Assembly (NCBI GenBank): GCA_016748015.1
Contig: JAAOMT010000375.1
Span: 181,156-245,155 of the forward strand
Length of the DNA: 64,000 nt
Reading direction: 5' to 3'
Source: Geosiphon pyriformis
Lineage: Eukaryota; Glomeromycota; Glomeromycetes; Archaeosporales; Geosiphonaceae
In this document: in pieces, positions 20,900-31,297 of the stretch
Layout of the letters: each line of letters begins with the position of its first letter
Position numbering within the stretch: the first letter of the stretch is position 1
Notes under the pieces: generated by a model
What the model was told of the DNA's origin: nothing
The model's database searches: none
What the model saw: the letters and a program-made list of their open reading frames with translations, nothing else
Made by a program: the position numbers and the translations under genes

Positions 20900-22308
20900 T
20901 CAGGTCATTTGTGATATTTCTTGAGTTGTGTGCCATGAACAAAGTGATCATTAAAGATTGTTTCATATTGATCTTGTAAGATATAAGAACCATTGTTCAA
21001 AACTTTGTTGACTATAAAGAGTCTTTTTCACTGGCTAGAGAATTTATTACCATAGACATTGGCTCTGTCTGAATGGTATTCTAAAACTAAGTCGCCAACA
21101 CTTAAAGAAAGTGTTTTATATGTTTTCTTTTTCTTAAGCTTCTCTTGGAATTGTTTTATCTTTTCAAAGGCAATTATCTGTGTTTCTACTAATGAATCAA
21201 GAATGGTACCAAGTCTTCTTTGCAAAATGTTTTTGTAATTCCCTATTGTTATTTCTTCAAAGAGTATTGTCTCAATATCAGTTTCTATTAGTAGGATTGC
21301 CATTTGTCCATAGAGTAAATAAAAGGGTTCATAACTTGTTATGTCATGATTCACAGTTCTATAAGTGAACAAAGCTGAAAGCAGTACTTTGTCTTATAAG
21401 TTTGTTTCTTCGCTGGTTTTGGCTAGAGTTTCACATAGTGTTCTATTGAAATGTTCTACTAGGCTATTTGTTTGGGGGTGATAAGGAGAGAAAAGTTTGT
21501 GACATATTCCCATTTTTCTGCAAAGTTCTTCAACAAGTGTACTGAGAAAAGCTCTTCCTCTGTCAGATAAAAGTTTTTTGGAACAGCCATGGTGACAAAT
21601 GATATCTTCATAAATGAAATTGGCTATTGAGACTGCTGTTTAGTCTGGAGTGGCTCTTGCTTCTACCTACTTTGTAAGATAGTTGGTAGCTGTAATAATG
21701 TATCTGTTGCCATTAAGAGTTATTGTTAAAGGTCCAACAACATCTATACCAATTCTGTCAAAGGGTTGACCAACAGAAATTGGATGGATATCTTCTTTGC
21801 AATTGGGTTTTCTTCTTCTTTGACAGATATCACAGGTTTTGATGTATTCAGTAATGTTTTTTCCTAAAGTAGGCCAATAATAACAAGCTAGAGTTTTCTG
21901 AATTGTTTTTGTTTTTCCAAAGTGTCCGGCTAATAAATCAGTGTACATATTGTAGATCACAATTTCTCTTTTTTCAAATCTGATAATTCTCTAAGGGTGG
22001 TCAGGATCTTTTCTATTTCTTTTATAAAGTTGGTTCTGGCGAATCAAATAGAAATTTGATTGTTTGCACAAATGTTCTCTTTGTTGTCGTGTGTATTTTG
22101 GTGGGTATTGTTCTTTACCCAAAAATTCCATTAAGGCAGAGTAGTTGTCCAAGTCCATTATTGTGTTTGTTAAAAAAGGGGAATTACTAATAATTAAGTT
22201 GGTTTGGTTTGAGAGAGTTGTTCTGTCACTAGATGGTGAGTCTGGAGAGAGTGTTAGCATTTTGATGATTAGCTTCTTTGCAATGTTGAATATTATAGTC
22301 GAATTCAT
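20845..22308 (-). pseudogene. E4: integrase region, broken
   Basis: Pieces 22308-21991, 21960-21667 and 21372-21028 give the start before the zinc motif, HFGKTKTIQKTLACYYWP and CDICQRRRK, the first catalytic Asp (RIGIDVVGPL) and the C-terminal part. A TGG to TAG stop after ITATNYLTK is at the same codon as in E2, and E3 has TGA there. The frame differs from the RT frame upstream, as in E2. Confidence 0.78.
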
Positions 22309-23482
22309 CCAAGTGGAGTATTTAGCAAGTTATCTATTTGTGTTCTAGCCTCTTTTTGTTGCACAGCCAAACCAAAGCTTGGTGATTTGTTACCACCAAA
22401 AACTTCACACCAAGAAGATACTTACTCCAGTAACTGGTAGACCATACTACTGCTAAGCATTCTTGTTCAGTGACTGAATAGTTCTGTTCTGCTGAAGAAA
22501 GGGTTCTACTGGCATAGGCTATGGCATGTTTTTTGTCATCCTCATTTTTCTGGAAGAAAACAGCACCAAGTCTAAAGCCAAATACATCAGTGTGGAGGAT
22601 AAAGGGTCGATCTAGATCAGGTTGCTTAAGAATGGGTTCTGTAACCAGTTTTTCCTTTAAAGTTTCAAAGGCTTTTTGCTGATGTGTTCCCCAATGGTAA
22701 TTAACATTTTTCTTGAGTAGCTAATTGAAAGAAGAGGCGATTTTGGAGAAATTTTTGACAAATTTGCGATAATAAGAGACCAAACCAAGAAAAGAGCGTA
22801 GTTTATGAATGTTTATTGGTTGTTTGATGTTTTAGATTTTTTCAACTTTGGCTGGGTCAGGAAAGATTCTATCTTTTGTGATAAGATGACCAAGAAACTG
22901 GGTGGATTGTCTTTCAAAAAAAAATTTGATTGGGTTGATCTTGAGGCCAGCATTTCTGAGGAGATCAAAAACTTTTTGCAAATGTTCCAGGTGTTCATCC
23001 CAGGTTTTTGAGTATACTATTATGTCGTTCAAATAGACTAGAACAAAGTTTTCCTTGACTGATTCAAATACTTTATTCATTAAACATTAAAAGGTAGGAG
23101 GGGCATTGATGAGACCAAAAGGCATGACTGTGAATTCATAGGTGCCATACTTGGTGATAAAGACAGTTTTCTTTCTGCTTTTTGGATCCATTTCTACTTG
23201 CCAGAATTCAGCAGTTAAGTCAATGATTGAGAAGAAAGCAGCATTTTTGAATTGGTCTAATATTGCATCAATCTTGAGAAGTAGGTACATGTCTCTTTCA
23301 GTGATGGCATTTAATTGGCAGTAGTTGACACAAAAACGTAGTGTTCCATCTTTCTTGGATACCACTACAACTGGGAAAGCCCATTTACTCTTGGTTTCTT
23401 GTATGAATCCAAGTTCTTTTATCCAGTTTATCTCTTTTTTGATAAACTCATTATTGTGCTGATTGGATTGATAAGGCTTCAA
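22309..23482 (-). pseudogene. E4: RT and RNase H, broken
   Basis: RT motifs FPVVVVSKKDG, LTAEFWQVEMD and FTVMPFGL are present, but the catalytic motif reads YLND (Asn codon 23027-23029) instead of YLDD. Stops at about 23081-23086 and 22829-22831 split the frame. The RNase H part, about 22720-22420, carries several stops. Inactive. Confidence 0.82.
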
Positions 23483-24919
23483 ATAGATGGGTCAAGTTTC
23501 TCTGGTGGTGATAGTGTGTTGTATCACATAGATATGTTCAGAGGTATCACCTTCTTTGGAGATAACTGGGCTATTTCTAGCTAGCAAATTTTCAATGTCT
23601 ATTTTTTTTTCTTTTGGGAAGAGTTCTTTTTGTTCTACAACCAGTGATTGAATCTCAGGTGGTTCATTCTCAAAGGACTTCTGTACTTCTTTCAATTCTT
23701 CTTTGGGTATCAAACTGATTGGTTCCCAATCTCTGTAATAGATCAGGCATAATTTGTATTCATTACTTGGAGAATACAAAGGTTTGTTGCACCAACACCA
23801 GACACAAGAACCATGCCACCAAAAACTGTATTTGGCTTTCTTGCCAGGTTTTCTTTCAAAAGTTCTTCTAAGAATATTATAATAAGGCCAGCAAATCAGC
23901 TTGCCATTTACAATGATTCCTTTTTTGTCTGCTTTAACATTGTCCAGTGGTTTGCCATTGCTGGTGAAGGTGGTATAGGCGAGTTCAGCAGTTTTTTTTT
24001 GCTCTTTTTGTTCTTCTTCTTTATCACTCTCTTCATCATCTAATTCATCTGATTGTTCTTCTTCTTGGTTTTGTTTGGGTACTGGGGGAGTTGTTCAATG
24101 GTAACACTTAACCACAATGGGTTTCTTACCACATTTGATGGTTAATTCACAAAGTTTATAATCAAGCAAAGCTTTTGTTTTCTTGAGCCATTCATTGCCA
24201 ACAATGATGGTGTATTCCTTGGCTTCAGAAACTTCTATGTCAGTTTTAATGCTGATTCCATTGATGTGGACAGGAACAGCTTTGGCAATACCCAGTCTTT
24301 TCTTTTTGTTACTATGTATGTTGGTCATTGGTCTGGTGGAAGGTTCATCAATCTTTCTACCAATTGCTTCCAAGAAGTGTTTGGCAATGACACTAACAGA
24401 TGATCCACTGTCCAGAATTAAGTTAATGAAGTATCCAGCCACTTGGGCTTTACAAATCAGAGGAGTAACATTGCTGTTGTCAGCAAGTCCAACTTGGCAA
24501 GGGTGCTTGTTGGTTTTTGGTGTTTTCTTCTTTGGTATCAAAGATTTGCGAAGATCCTTTCTGAACTGTGAGTGGGTCATTAACTGGCCAAAGATAATAT
24601 GTGCTGGGGTTTCCATGAGATCTTTGACAATGCAATAGAGTCCAGATTTTTGTACAATTTCTGGGAGTTCCAACTTTGCAGAATTCTTAAAAACTTTAGC
24701 CTTTGGTGGCTCATTGTTATTAGCGGCAAAAGTTGAGGCTTTGTTGGGGTCTAGAACAAAATTAACCTTGGCTTTCTTCTTCTTTCTGGTTGGTTCTAAG
24801 GTGTTGATTGTTAGTTCATCCATGTCATGGTCATTATCAGTTAAGTTAAAAGTGTAAAAAGGGTTTTCTTCTGGTTGGCTTGCACTCTCATCCTTTGGAG
24901 ATGTGCCTACCAGTTTAAA
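23483..24919 (-). pseudogene. E4: N-terminal Pol and protease
   Basis: An open frame runs from the slippery site to 24095 (pre-protease Lys patch, then protease with LILDSGSSVSV, Asp codon 24410-24412 kept). It ends at a TGG to TGA stop. After the stop come an acidic linker, the Cys cluster (HGSCVWCWC) and 23779-23492 leading to RT. The protease half is the best preserved of the G1 copies. Confidence 0.82.
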
Positions 24920-26463
24920 GGCTGATAAACAGTGGCTTCAACTAGGGGATCCTCTCCAAAGAAATTGATGTTGGCATGATTGGGTCTTTGATTGGAGATA
25001 TTGTTGTTGTTGTTGGATCTGTTGTTTTGGTTGTCATTGTTTCTGAGAGCTGGAGGAGGCAGTGGAGGATTGTTACAATCTCTTAAATAATGTCCAGTTA
25101 ATCCACAATAATAGCACACAGGTGGGGCATGATTTTGCTGTCTTTGATAGGAAGGTTGCTGGGACTGGTTAAAATGAGATTCATATCTAGGTCTTGGTGG
25201 TTGCTGGTTATTTCTAACTGCTTGTGCCAATAGTTCTAATAACCAGGCAAGGTTAGCTGTAAGTCTATCTATCAATTGTTTATTTGGGTCTTGGGTTTGG
25301 GCAGCAAAAAAAGTAGTGGCCATTTGAGGAGTAGGAGCCATAACAGAAGCAAAAGCAAAAACTGGAAGTGTGAATTCCAAATGCATTCTTTGATTGTCTT
25401 CAATTCTTTGGGCAAGTTCAATGGCCATATTCATGGTGGGATTATCTTTTAAAGCCAAAAGAGGCCAAAGAGCATATGATAAATCAGTTCTCAATTCTTT
25501 TGTGAAGGAGTGGATCTTTTGCTCTTTAGTCCAGTTTCTATCAGAGTCTACATGCTTGATGAGTTTTCTGATTGCTTTGGCATATTTGGTCACAATTTCA
25601 CCAGAATCTTGGGTTCTTTTTTCTAATTCTATATGCCATTTGGATATTAAGATGGGGGTTCTGAATTTGTTTTCAAACTGGGTAGTGAAAGAGATGTTGT
25701 TTTCTCCAATATTTGCTGGGATCCATCTAACAATTTTTTGTTGAGCACCAGCATTGGTTTTTTGTGAAAACCAGGTAGCAGGAGAGCCTTGGAGGTAGCC
25801 ACCAACGATTTGGAACTTGTATTCATCATCATACTGGTTTGCAGTGGCTGCTCTTTTAAAATTGTCCAATTATTCAATTGGATCTTGGGCATCACCTCTG
25901 AATAGGGGCAATGGGGTGTTGTTTCTTTATCCCAAAACAGTTTGTATGCCTTGGAGAGTGGCCAGGATGTTTATTTGCATTGGATCTTAAACCATTAGTT
26001 TAGGAGTTATTGTTTGTATAGAGTGCTCTGATTTACTTAAAAAGAGATCAAAAATAGGGGCTGTTTGGTAGCTTTCTTCTTCTGTTTCAAGAAGAGTTAC
26101 TGTTGATTAATGGGCAGCAATCCAAATGTGGATTTGATGATTCAGATATTCGAAATCAGGAGGCTGTTGTTCAAAGGTTGTAGAATATAAGAGCTGATTG
26201 ATACTGTTGTTTCTTTCTTCAAAGTTATCTTCAAAATAAGCTTGATCAAAGTAATAGGTTGTATAAGTTGTGTAGGTTTCAGCTGAATGCTCATTCAGGA
26301 ACCAGTTCCAAAAGTCTTGGAATTGTCTGCTGGATTGTTTTTCAATGGGAAAGCAGATCAAGCAGGAGGACAGAGAATTAAGTTCAATGAAATCTAGATC
26401 ATTTTTGTTGTGTGCTTCAAAATGTTCTGCTGATTGTTGTGATAGGTATAAATAATTACCCAT
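24907..26463 (-). pseudogene. E4: Gag with in-frame stops
   Basis: ATG at 26463 opens 118 codons of the N-terminal region (SCLICFPIEKQSSRQF, FWNWFLNEHSAETYT) to a Gln to stop change at 26107. More stops lie up to about 25870 (TGG to TAA). From 25869 to 24907 the capsid-like region, the linker and a CCHC knuckle (CYYCGLTGHYLRDC, 25075-25116) are open for 320 codons, ending VYQPLNW and the natural TAG. Confidence 0.85.
24913..24919 (-). promoter_or_regulatory. E4: -1 frameshift slippery site TTTAAAC
   Basis: The heptamer is in Gag phase just before TGG TAG. The downstream stem is GCAC...GTGC, with inner CATC/GATG where E3 has CACC/GGTG, a paired C-G to T-A change. Confidence 0.75.
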
Positions 26464-26491
26464 ACAATGAGGGAATAACTGAATTTTGACA

Positions 26492-26509
26492 ACCTCACAG
26501 GGAGCACTA
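26492..26509 (-). promoter_or_regulatory. E4 putative primer binding site
   Basis: On the minus strand TAGTGCTCCCTGTGAGGT begins 6 nt after the 5' LTR, the same position as in E3 with TGG changed to TAG. Confidence 0.45.
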
Positions 26510-26515
26510 CTTTTA

Positions 26516-27196
26516 TGTTACGGGTTGGAGTAACAAGCTAACAAATAGCAAGAGAGAACAGAATTGTATTGTGATGAAAATAATCAAAGGAGATTCAACT
26601 TTAAAGAGCAAATTGAATGAATATGAATTCAATGTGTGAGATCAGTCTCATAAAATATCTCAGTTGCTATTTTTTTCAAAAGGTAACAAGGGAATCTGAA
26701 AGTAGAGGGATAGTCCATACTGTCAACAATTGATTACCACTGGTATAATTCTATGCCTCACATCAGTGCTCTTAGAATTCAATATCAGGTATCAACTTGT
26801 GCTTTTTAGTCATGTTTATTCAAATAATCTTCAAATGCTACAATTTATCCTAAGATGTTCGGATACTTGAAGGTAGGGAAAGAAAAATTAGCGATAAGAG
26901 AGTGATTAAGATAAAAGTTGTTATTTTTATTTATTTGATTCTTGTCTGAGAGATGATTTTCTATAGCTAAGAGACTCATCATTTATATAGCTATTGAAAG
27001 TGGTCAACGACCAGGTCAATAACTAGGTCAATAATTAGGTCAATGATCAGGTTAATGATCAGGTCATTGATCAGATCAATGATCAAGTCAATGATCAGAT
27101 TAACAATCACTATCTAAAAATAGAGTGGCTAATTATATGACATCAGTGGCTAATACATGTGATAACTAATAAAAATTATGGGTTTCAATCATAACA
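26516..27196 (-). repeat. E4 5' LTR (family G1)
   Basis: It spans 681 bp. It carries nine 12-bp units, while the 3' LTR has six. It lacks about 35 bp found in other LTRs near 26846. Its right flank is RT sequence of E5. Confidence 0.9.
27003..27110 (-). repeat. 12-bp tandem array in E4 5' LTR, nine units
   Basis: Units are variants of GTCAATGATCAG, each containing the palindrome TGATCA or a one-base variant. The array sits just upstream of the TATA box when read in element orientation. Confidence 0.88.
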
Positions 27197-28971
27197 GTAT
27201 TATACTTGGTAATGAAAGCAGTTTTTTTTCTGCTTTTTGGATCTATTTCTACTTGCCAAAATTCAACAGTTAAGTTAATGGTTGAAAAGAAAATAACACC
27301 ATTGAATTTATCTAGCATTGCATCAATTTTGGGAAGTAGATACATGTCTTTTATAGTGATGGCATTTAGTTGGTGATAGTTAACACAAAAGCATAGAGTT
27401 TCACCTTTCTTGGATATCATTACAACTAGAAAAGCCTATTCACTCTTGGTTTTTTATATAAATCTAAGATCTTTTATCTGGTTTATCTTTTTTTTAATAA
27501 ACTTATTATTGTGTTGATTGGATTGATAAGACTTCAAATAAATGGAATGAGTTTCTTTTGTGATGATAGTGTATTGTATTACATGAATTCGTCTAGAGAT
27601 ATCATTTTCTTTTGAAATAACTGGGCTATTTCTAGCCAACAGATTTTCAATGTCCACTTTTTTTTCTTCAAGAGAAGGTTCTTTTTGTTCTACAATTAGT
27701 GATTAAATTTCAGGTGGTTTATTCTCAAAGGACTTCTGTACTTCTTTTAGTTTTTTTCTGGGTATCAAACTAATTGGCTTCCAATCTTTGTAATAAATTA
27801 AGCAGAACTTATATTTATTATTAAGAAAATACAAAGATTTATCACACCAGCACTTGACACAAGGATTATGCCACCAATAACTGTATTTTGCTTTCTTGTC
27901 AGGTTTTTTATCAAAGGTTCTTCTGAGGATATCATAGTAGGGCCAGCAGATTAGCTTGCCATTTATTATGATTCCTTCTTTGTCAGTTTTAATATTGTCC
28001 AGTGGCTTGCCATTGCTAGTAAAGATAGTATAGGCAAGTTTAGCAGTTTTTTTTTGTTCTTGGTCTTCTTCTTCATTGCTCTCATCATCATCTGATTCAT
28101 TTGATTGTTCTTCTTCTTGGTTCTGCTTAGATACTGAAGGGGTTGTTCAATGATGGCATTTAACCACAATGGATTTCTCACCACATCTGATAATTAGTTT
28201 ACAGAGTTTATAATCAAGCAAGGCTTTTGCTTTCTTGAGCCATTCATTGTCAACTATTATGATGTATTCTTTGGCTTCAGATACTTCCATGTCAATTTCA
28301 ATACTAATATTATTGATTTGGATGAGAACAGCTTTGGCTATGTCCAGATTTTTCTTCTTGTTACTATGTATATTGGTCATTGGTCTGGTAGATGGTTCAT
28401 CAATCTTTCTGCCAATTGCTTCTAAGAAGTGTTTGGCAATGACACTAACAGATAATCTACTGTCCAAGATCAGATCAATAAAATAACCAGCCACTTGGGC
28501 TTTACAAATAAGAGGGGTAACATTGCTGTTGTTAGTAAGTCCAGCTTGACATAGGCATTTGTTGGTCTTTGGTGTCTTCTTTTTTGGAATCAATGACTTG
28601 TAAAAATCTTTTCTAAATTGTGGATAGGTCATTAACTGGCCAAAAGTAATATGTGCTGAGATTTCTATAAGATCTTTTACAACAGAATAGGGTCCAGATT
28701 TTTGTACAATTTCTGGGGTTTCTAACTTTAGAGAATTTTTAAAAACTTTAGCCTTTAATGGCTCATTGTTATCAACAATAGAGATTGAAGCTTTGTTGGG
28801 ATCTAGAACAAAATCAACCTTGGCTTTCTTCTATTTTCTTGTTAAATCAGAAGTGTTGATTGCTAGTTTATCCATATCATGGTTATTATTGATTAGATTA
28901 AAGACATAAAAAAGGTTTTCTTCTGGTTGGCTTGCACTCTTACCCTTTGGAGATGCACCTACCAGTTTAAA
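27197..28971 (-). pseudogene. E5: N-terminal Pol, protease and RT start
   Basis: The slippery TTTAAAC is at 28965-28971. The protease part at 28632-28147 reads LILDSRLSVSV (Asp kept, Gly changed to Arg). The linker and Cys-rich segment are broken. The RT part at 27657-27197 includes TINLTVEFWQVEIDPKSRKK, where the first RT Asp of the family (TIDLTAG) reads Asn. It ends at the E4 junction after TKYNT. Confidence 0.78.
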
Positions 28972-30493
28972 GGCTGATAAACAGTGGCTTCAACTAAGGA
29001 ATCCTCTTCAAAGAAACTGATGTTGACATGATTGAGTTTTTGATTGGGAACATTGTTGTTAATAGTTCTGTTGTTTTAATTGTCATTGTTTCTGGAAGCT
29101 GGAGGTGGTTAAAGAGAATTGTTGCAATCTCTTAAGAAATATCCAGTTAATCCACAGTAGTAACACACAGGTGGGCCATGATTTTGCTGTCTTTGATAAG
29201 GAGGCTGTTAAGGCTGACTAAAATAGAATTCAAATCTGGATCTTTGGAGTTGTTGATTCTTTCTGACTGTTTGAGCTAAAAGTTCCAATAACTGGGTAAG
29301 ATTAACTGTTTATTGAGATCTGGAGTTTGGGCAGCAAAAGAGATAGTAGCCATTTGGGAAGCAGAAGCCATAACAGAAGCAGGAGCAAAAACTAAAAATG
29401 TGGATCCTAAGTGTATTTTTTGATTGTCTTCTATTCTTTGGACAAATTCGATGGCCATATCCATTGTGGGATTGTCTTTCAGTGCCAAGAGGGGCCAAAA
29501 AGCATAGGAAAGATCAGTTCTTAATCCTTTTGTAAAGGAATAAATCTTTTGCTCTTCTGTTCAGTTTTTTCCAAAATCTACTCACTTGATTAATTTTCTG
29601 ATTGCTTTGGCATACTCAGTTACAATTTCACCAGGACCTTGAGTTTTTCTCTCTAATTCTATATGCCATTTGGATATTAATATAGGAGTTCTAAATTTCA
29701 TTTCAAACCAGATAGTAAAAAAGGTGTTATTTTTTCCAGCATTTGCTGGTGTCTATCTAATGATTCTTTGCTGAGCATTGGCATTGGTTTTTTGTGAGAA
29801 CCAAGTAGCAAGAGAGCCTTGAAGGTAGCCACCAACAATTTGGAACTTGTATTTATTATCATATTGGTTTGTAGTAGCTGCTCTCTCAAAATCATCTAAT
29901 CATTCAATTGGATCTTGTACATCACTTCTGAATAAGAATAATGGGGTGTTGTTTCTTCATTTCAAAGCAGTTTGTATGCCTTGGAGAGCAATCAGAATAT
30001 TTTGTTGCATAGAATTATTAGCCATTGGTTCAGGAGTTACTGTTTGAATAGAATGATCTGATTTGCTTAAAAAGAGATCAAAAACAAGGGCAGTTTAATA
30101 GCTTTCTTCTTTTGTTTTAAGTGAAGTCTCAACTAATTGATGGGCAGCAATCTAAAGGTGGATTTAATGATTCAAATATTCGAAATTAGAGGGCTGTTGT
30201 TCAAAGGTTGTTGAGTATAAAAGTTGATTAATGCTGCTGTTTCTTTCTTTAAGGTTGTCTTCAAAATAAGCTTGATCAAAATAATAAGTTGTATAGGCTG
30301 TGTAAATTTCAGCTGAATGCTCATTCAGGAATTAGTTCCAAAAGTCTTGGAATTGTCTGCTGGCTTGTTCTTTAATGGGGAAGCAAATCAAGCAGAAGGG
30401 CAAAGGATTGAGTTTAATAAAGTTTAGATCGTTTTTGTTATGTGCTTTAAAATGTTCTTCTGATTGTTGTGGCAGATATAAATAATCACTCAT
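28959..30493 (-). pseudogene. E5: Gag, heavily interrupted
   Basis: The start ATG (30493) is kept. Short frames at 29895-29698 and 29488-29276 show the capsid-like and linker regions. The knuckle region near 29130-29170 still reads CYYC before the Gly. Many Gln and Trp codons have become stops. The Gag end and slippery site are conserved. Confidence 0.75.
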
Positions 30494-30545
30494 ACAATAG
30501 AAAACAAAATGGAATTTGACAACTTCACAGGAAGCACCACTTTTA

Positions 30546-31297
30546 TGTTATGAATTGGAGTAACAAGCTAATGAATAACAAAGGAGAACAGGATTGTAGA
30601 ATGATGAAAGGAATCAAAGGGAATTTAACTTCAAAAAGTGAATTGAATAAGTATGGATTCAATATGCGAAATCAGTCTTATAAAATATCTTAGTTGCTGT
30701 ACTTTTCAAAAGATAATTAGAGAATTTGAAAATGAAAGAATAGTTTATACTGTCAACAAATGATCACATACTGGTATAATTCTATGCCTCACATTGGTGC
30801 TCTTAGAATTCAATATCAGATATCAGATGTACTTTTCAGTTATGTTTTATTTAATAATTTTCAAATGCTGCAATTATACATTTCAGGAAAAGGATAAAAA
30901 ATAACCAACAAGTGATCTTTTATCTTAAGATGTTCAGATACTTGAAGGTAGAGAAAGGAAAATTAGTAATAAGAGAATAATTGAGATGAAAGTTGTTATT
31001 TTATTTATTTTTTTTCTTTGATTTCTACATACTTTTCTACAGTTAAGAGATCTATCACTTATATAGCTATCAAAAGTGATCAATGATCAGGTCAATAACT
31101 AGATTAATGATCAGGTCAATAATCAGGTTATTAATCAGATTAATAATTAGGTCAATGATTAGGTCAATAATCAGGTCAATGGTCAGGTCAATAATTAGGT
31201 CAATGATCACTTTCTAAAAATAAAGTGGCTAATTTATATAACATCAATGGCTAATACATGTGATAATTAATAAGAAGTGTAGGTTTCAATTATAACA
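30546..31297 (-). repeat. E5 5' LTR with eleven-unit array
   Basis: It spans 752 bp, the longest G1 LTR here, mainly because the 12-bp array at 31079-31210 has eleven units. It lies in RNase H sequence of E6. Confidence 0.9.
31079..31210 (-). repeat. 12-bp tandem array in E5 LTR, eleven units
   Basis: It is exactly 132 bp, 11 x 12, of GTCAATGATCAG-like units. Confidence 0.88.

Larger units (their letters stand above)
11850..27196 (-). mobile_element. E4: Ty3/gypsy element of family G1, split by E3
   Basis: It has the 3' LTR at 11850-12528, 49 bp of 3' internal sequence, then the nested E3 (12578-20222), then the remainder from ORF3 to Gag (20223-26463), a primer site and the 5' LTR at 26516-27196. 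Its flanks belong to different targets: Gag of E2 on the left (ATAT), RT of E5 on the right (GTAT). That does not fit one clean insertion. RT has YLND instead of YLDD. Confidence 0.85.
27197..31297 (-). mobile_element. E5: G1 element, 5' LTR to RT only
   Basis: It keeps the 5' LTR, primer site, gag, protease and the first half of RT. It stops at 27197 against the E4 LTR, and its 3' half is not in the window. It is more decayed than E2-E4: many stops and AT-shifted codons. Confidence 0.88.

Noticed and set aside
31079-31210. Regular repeat array resembling a CRISPR
   Set aside because: It has a 12-bp period without spacers, lies inside an LTR, and recurs in every G1 LTR.
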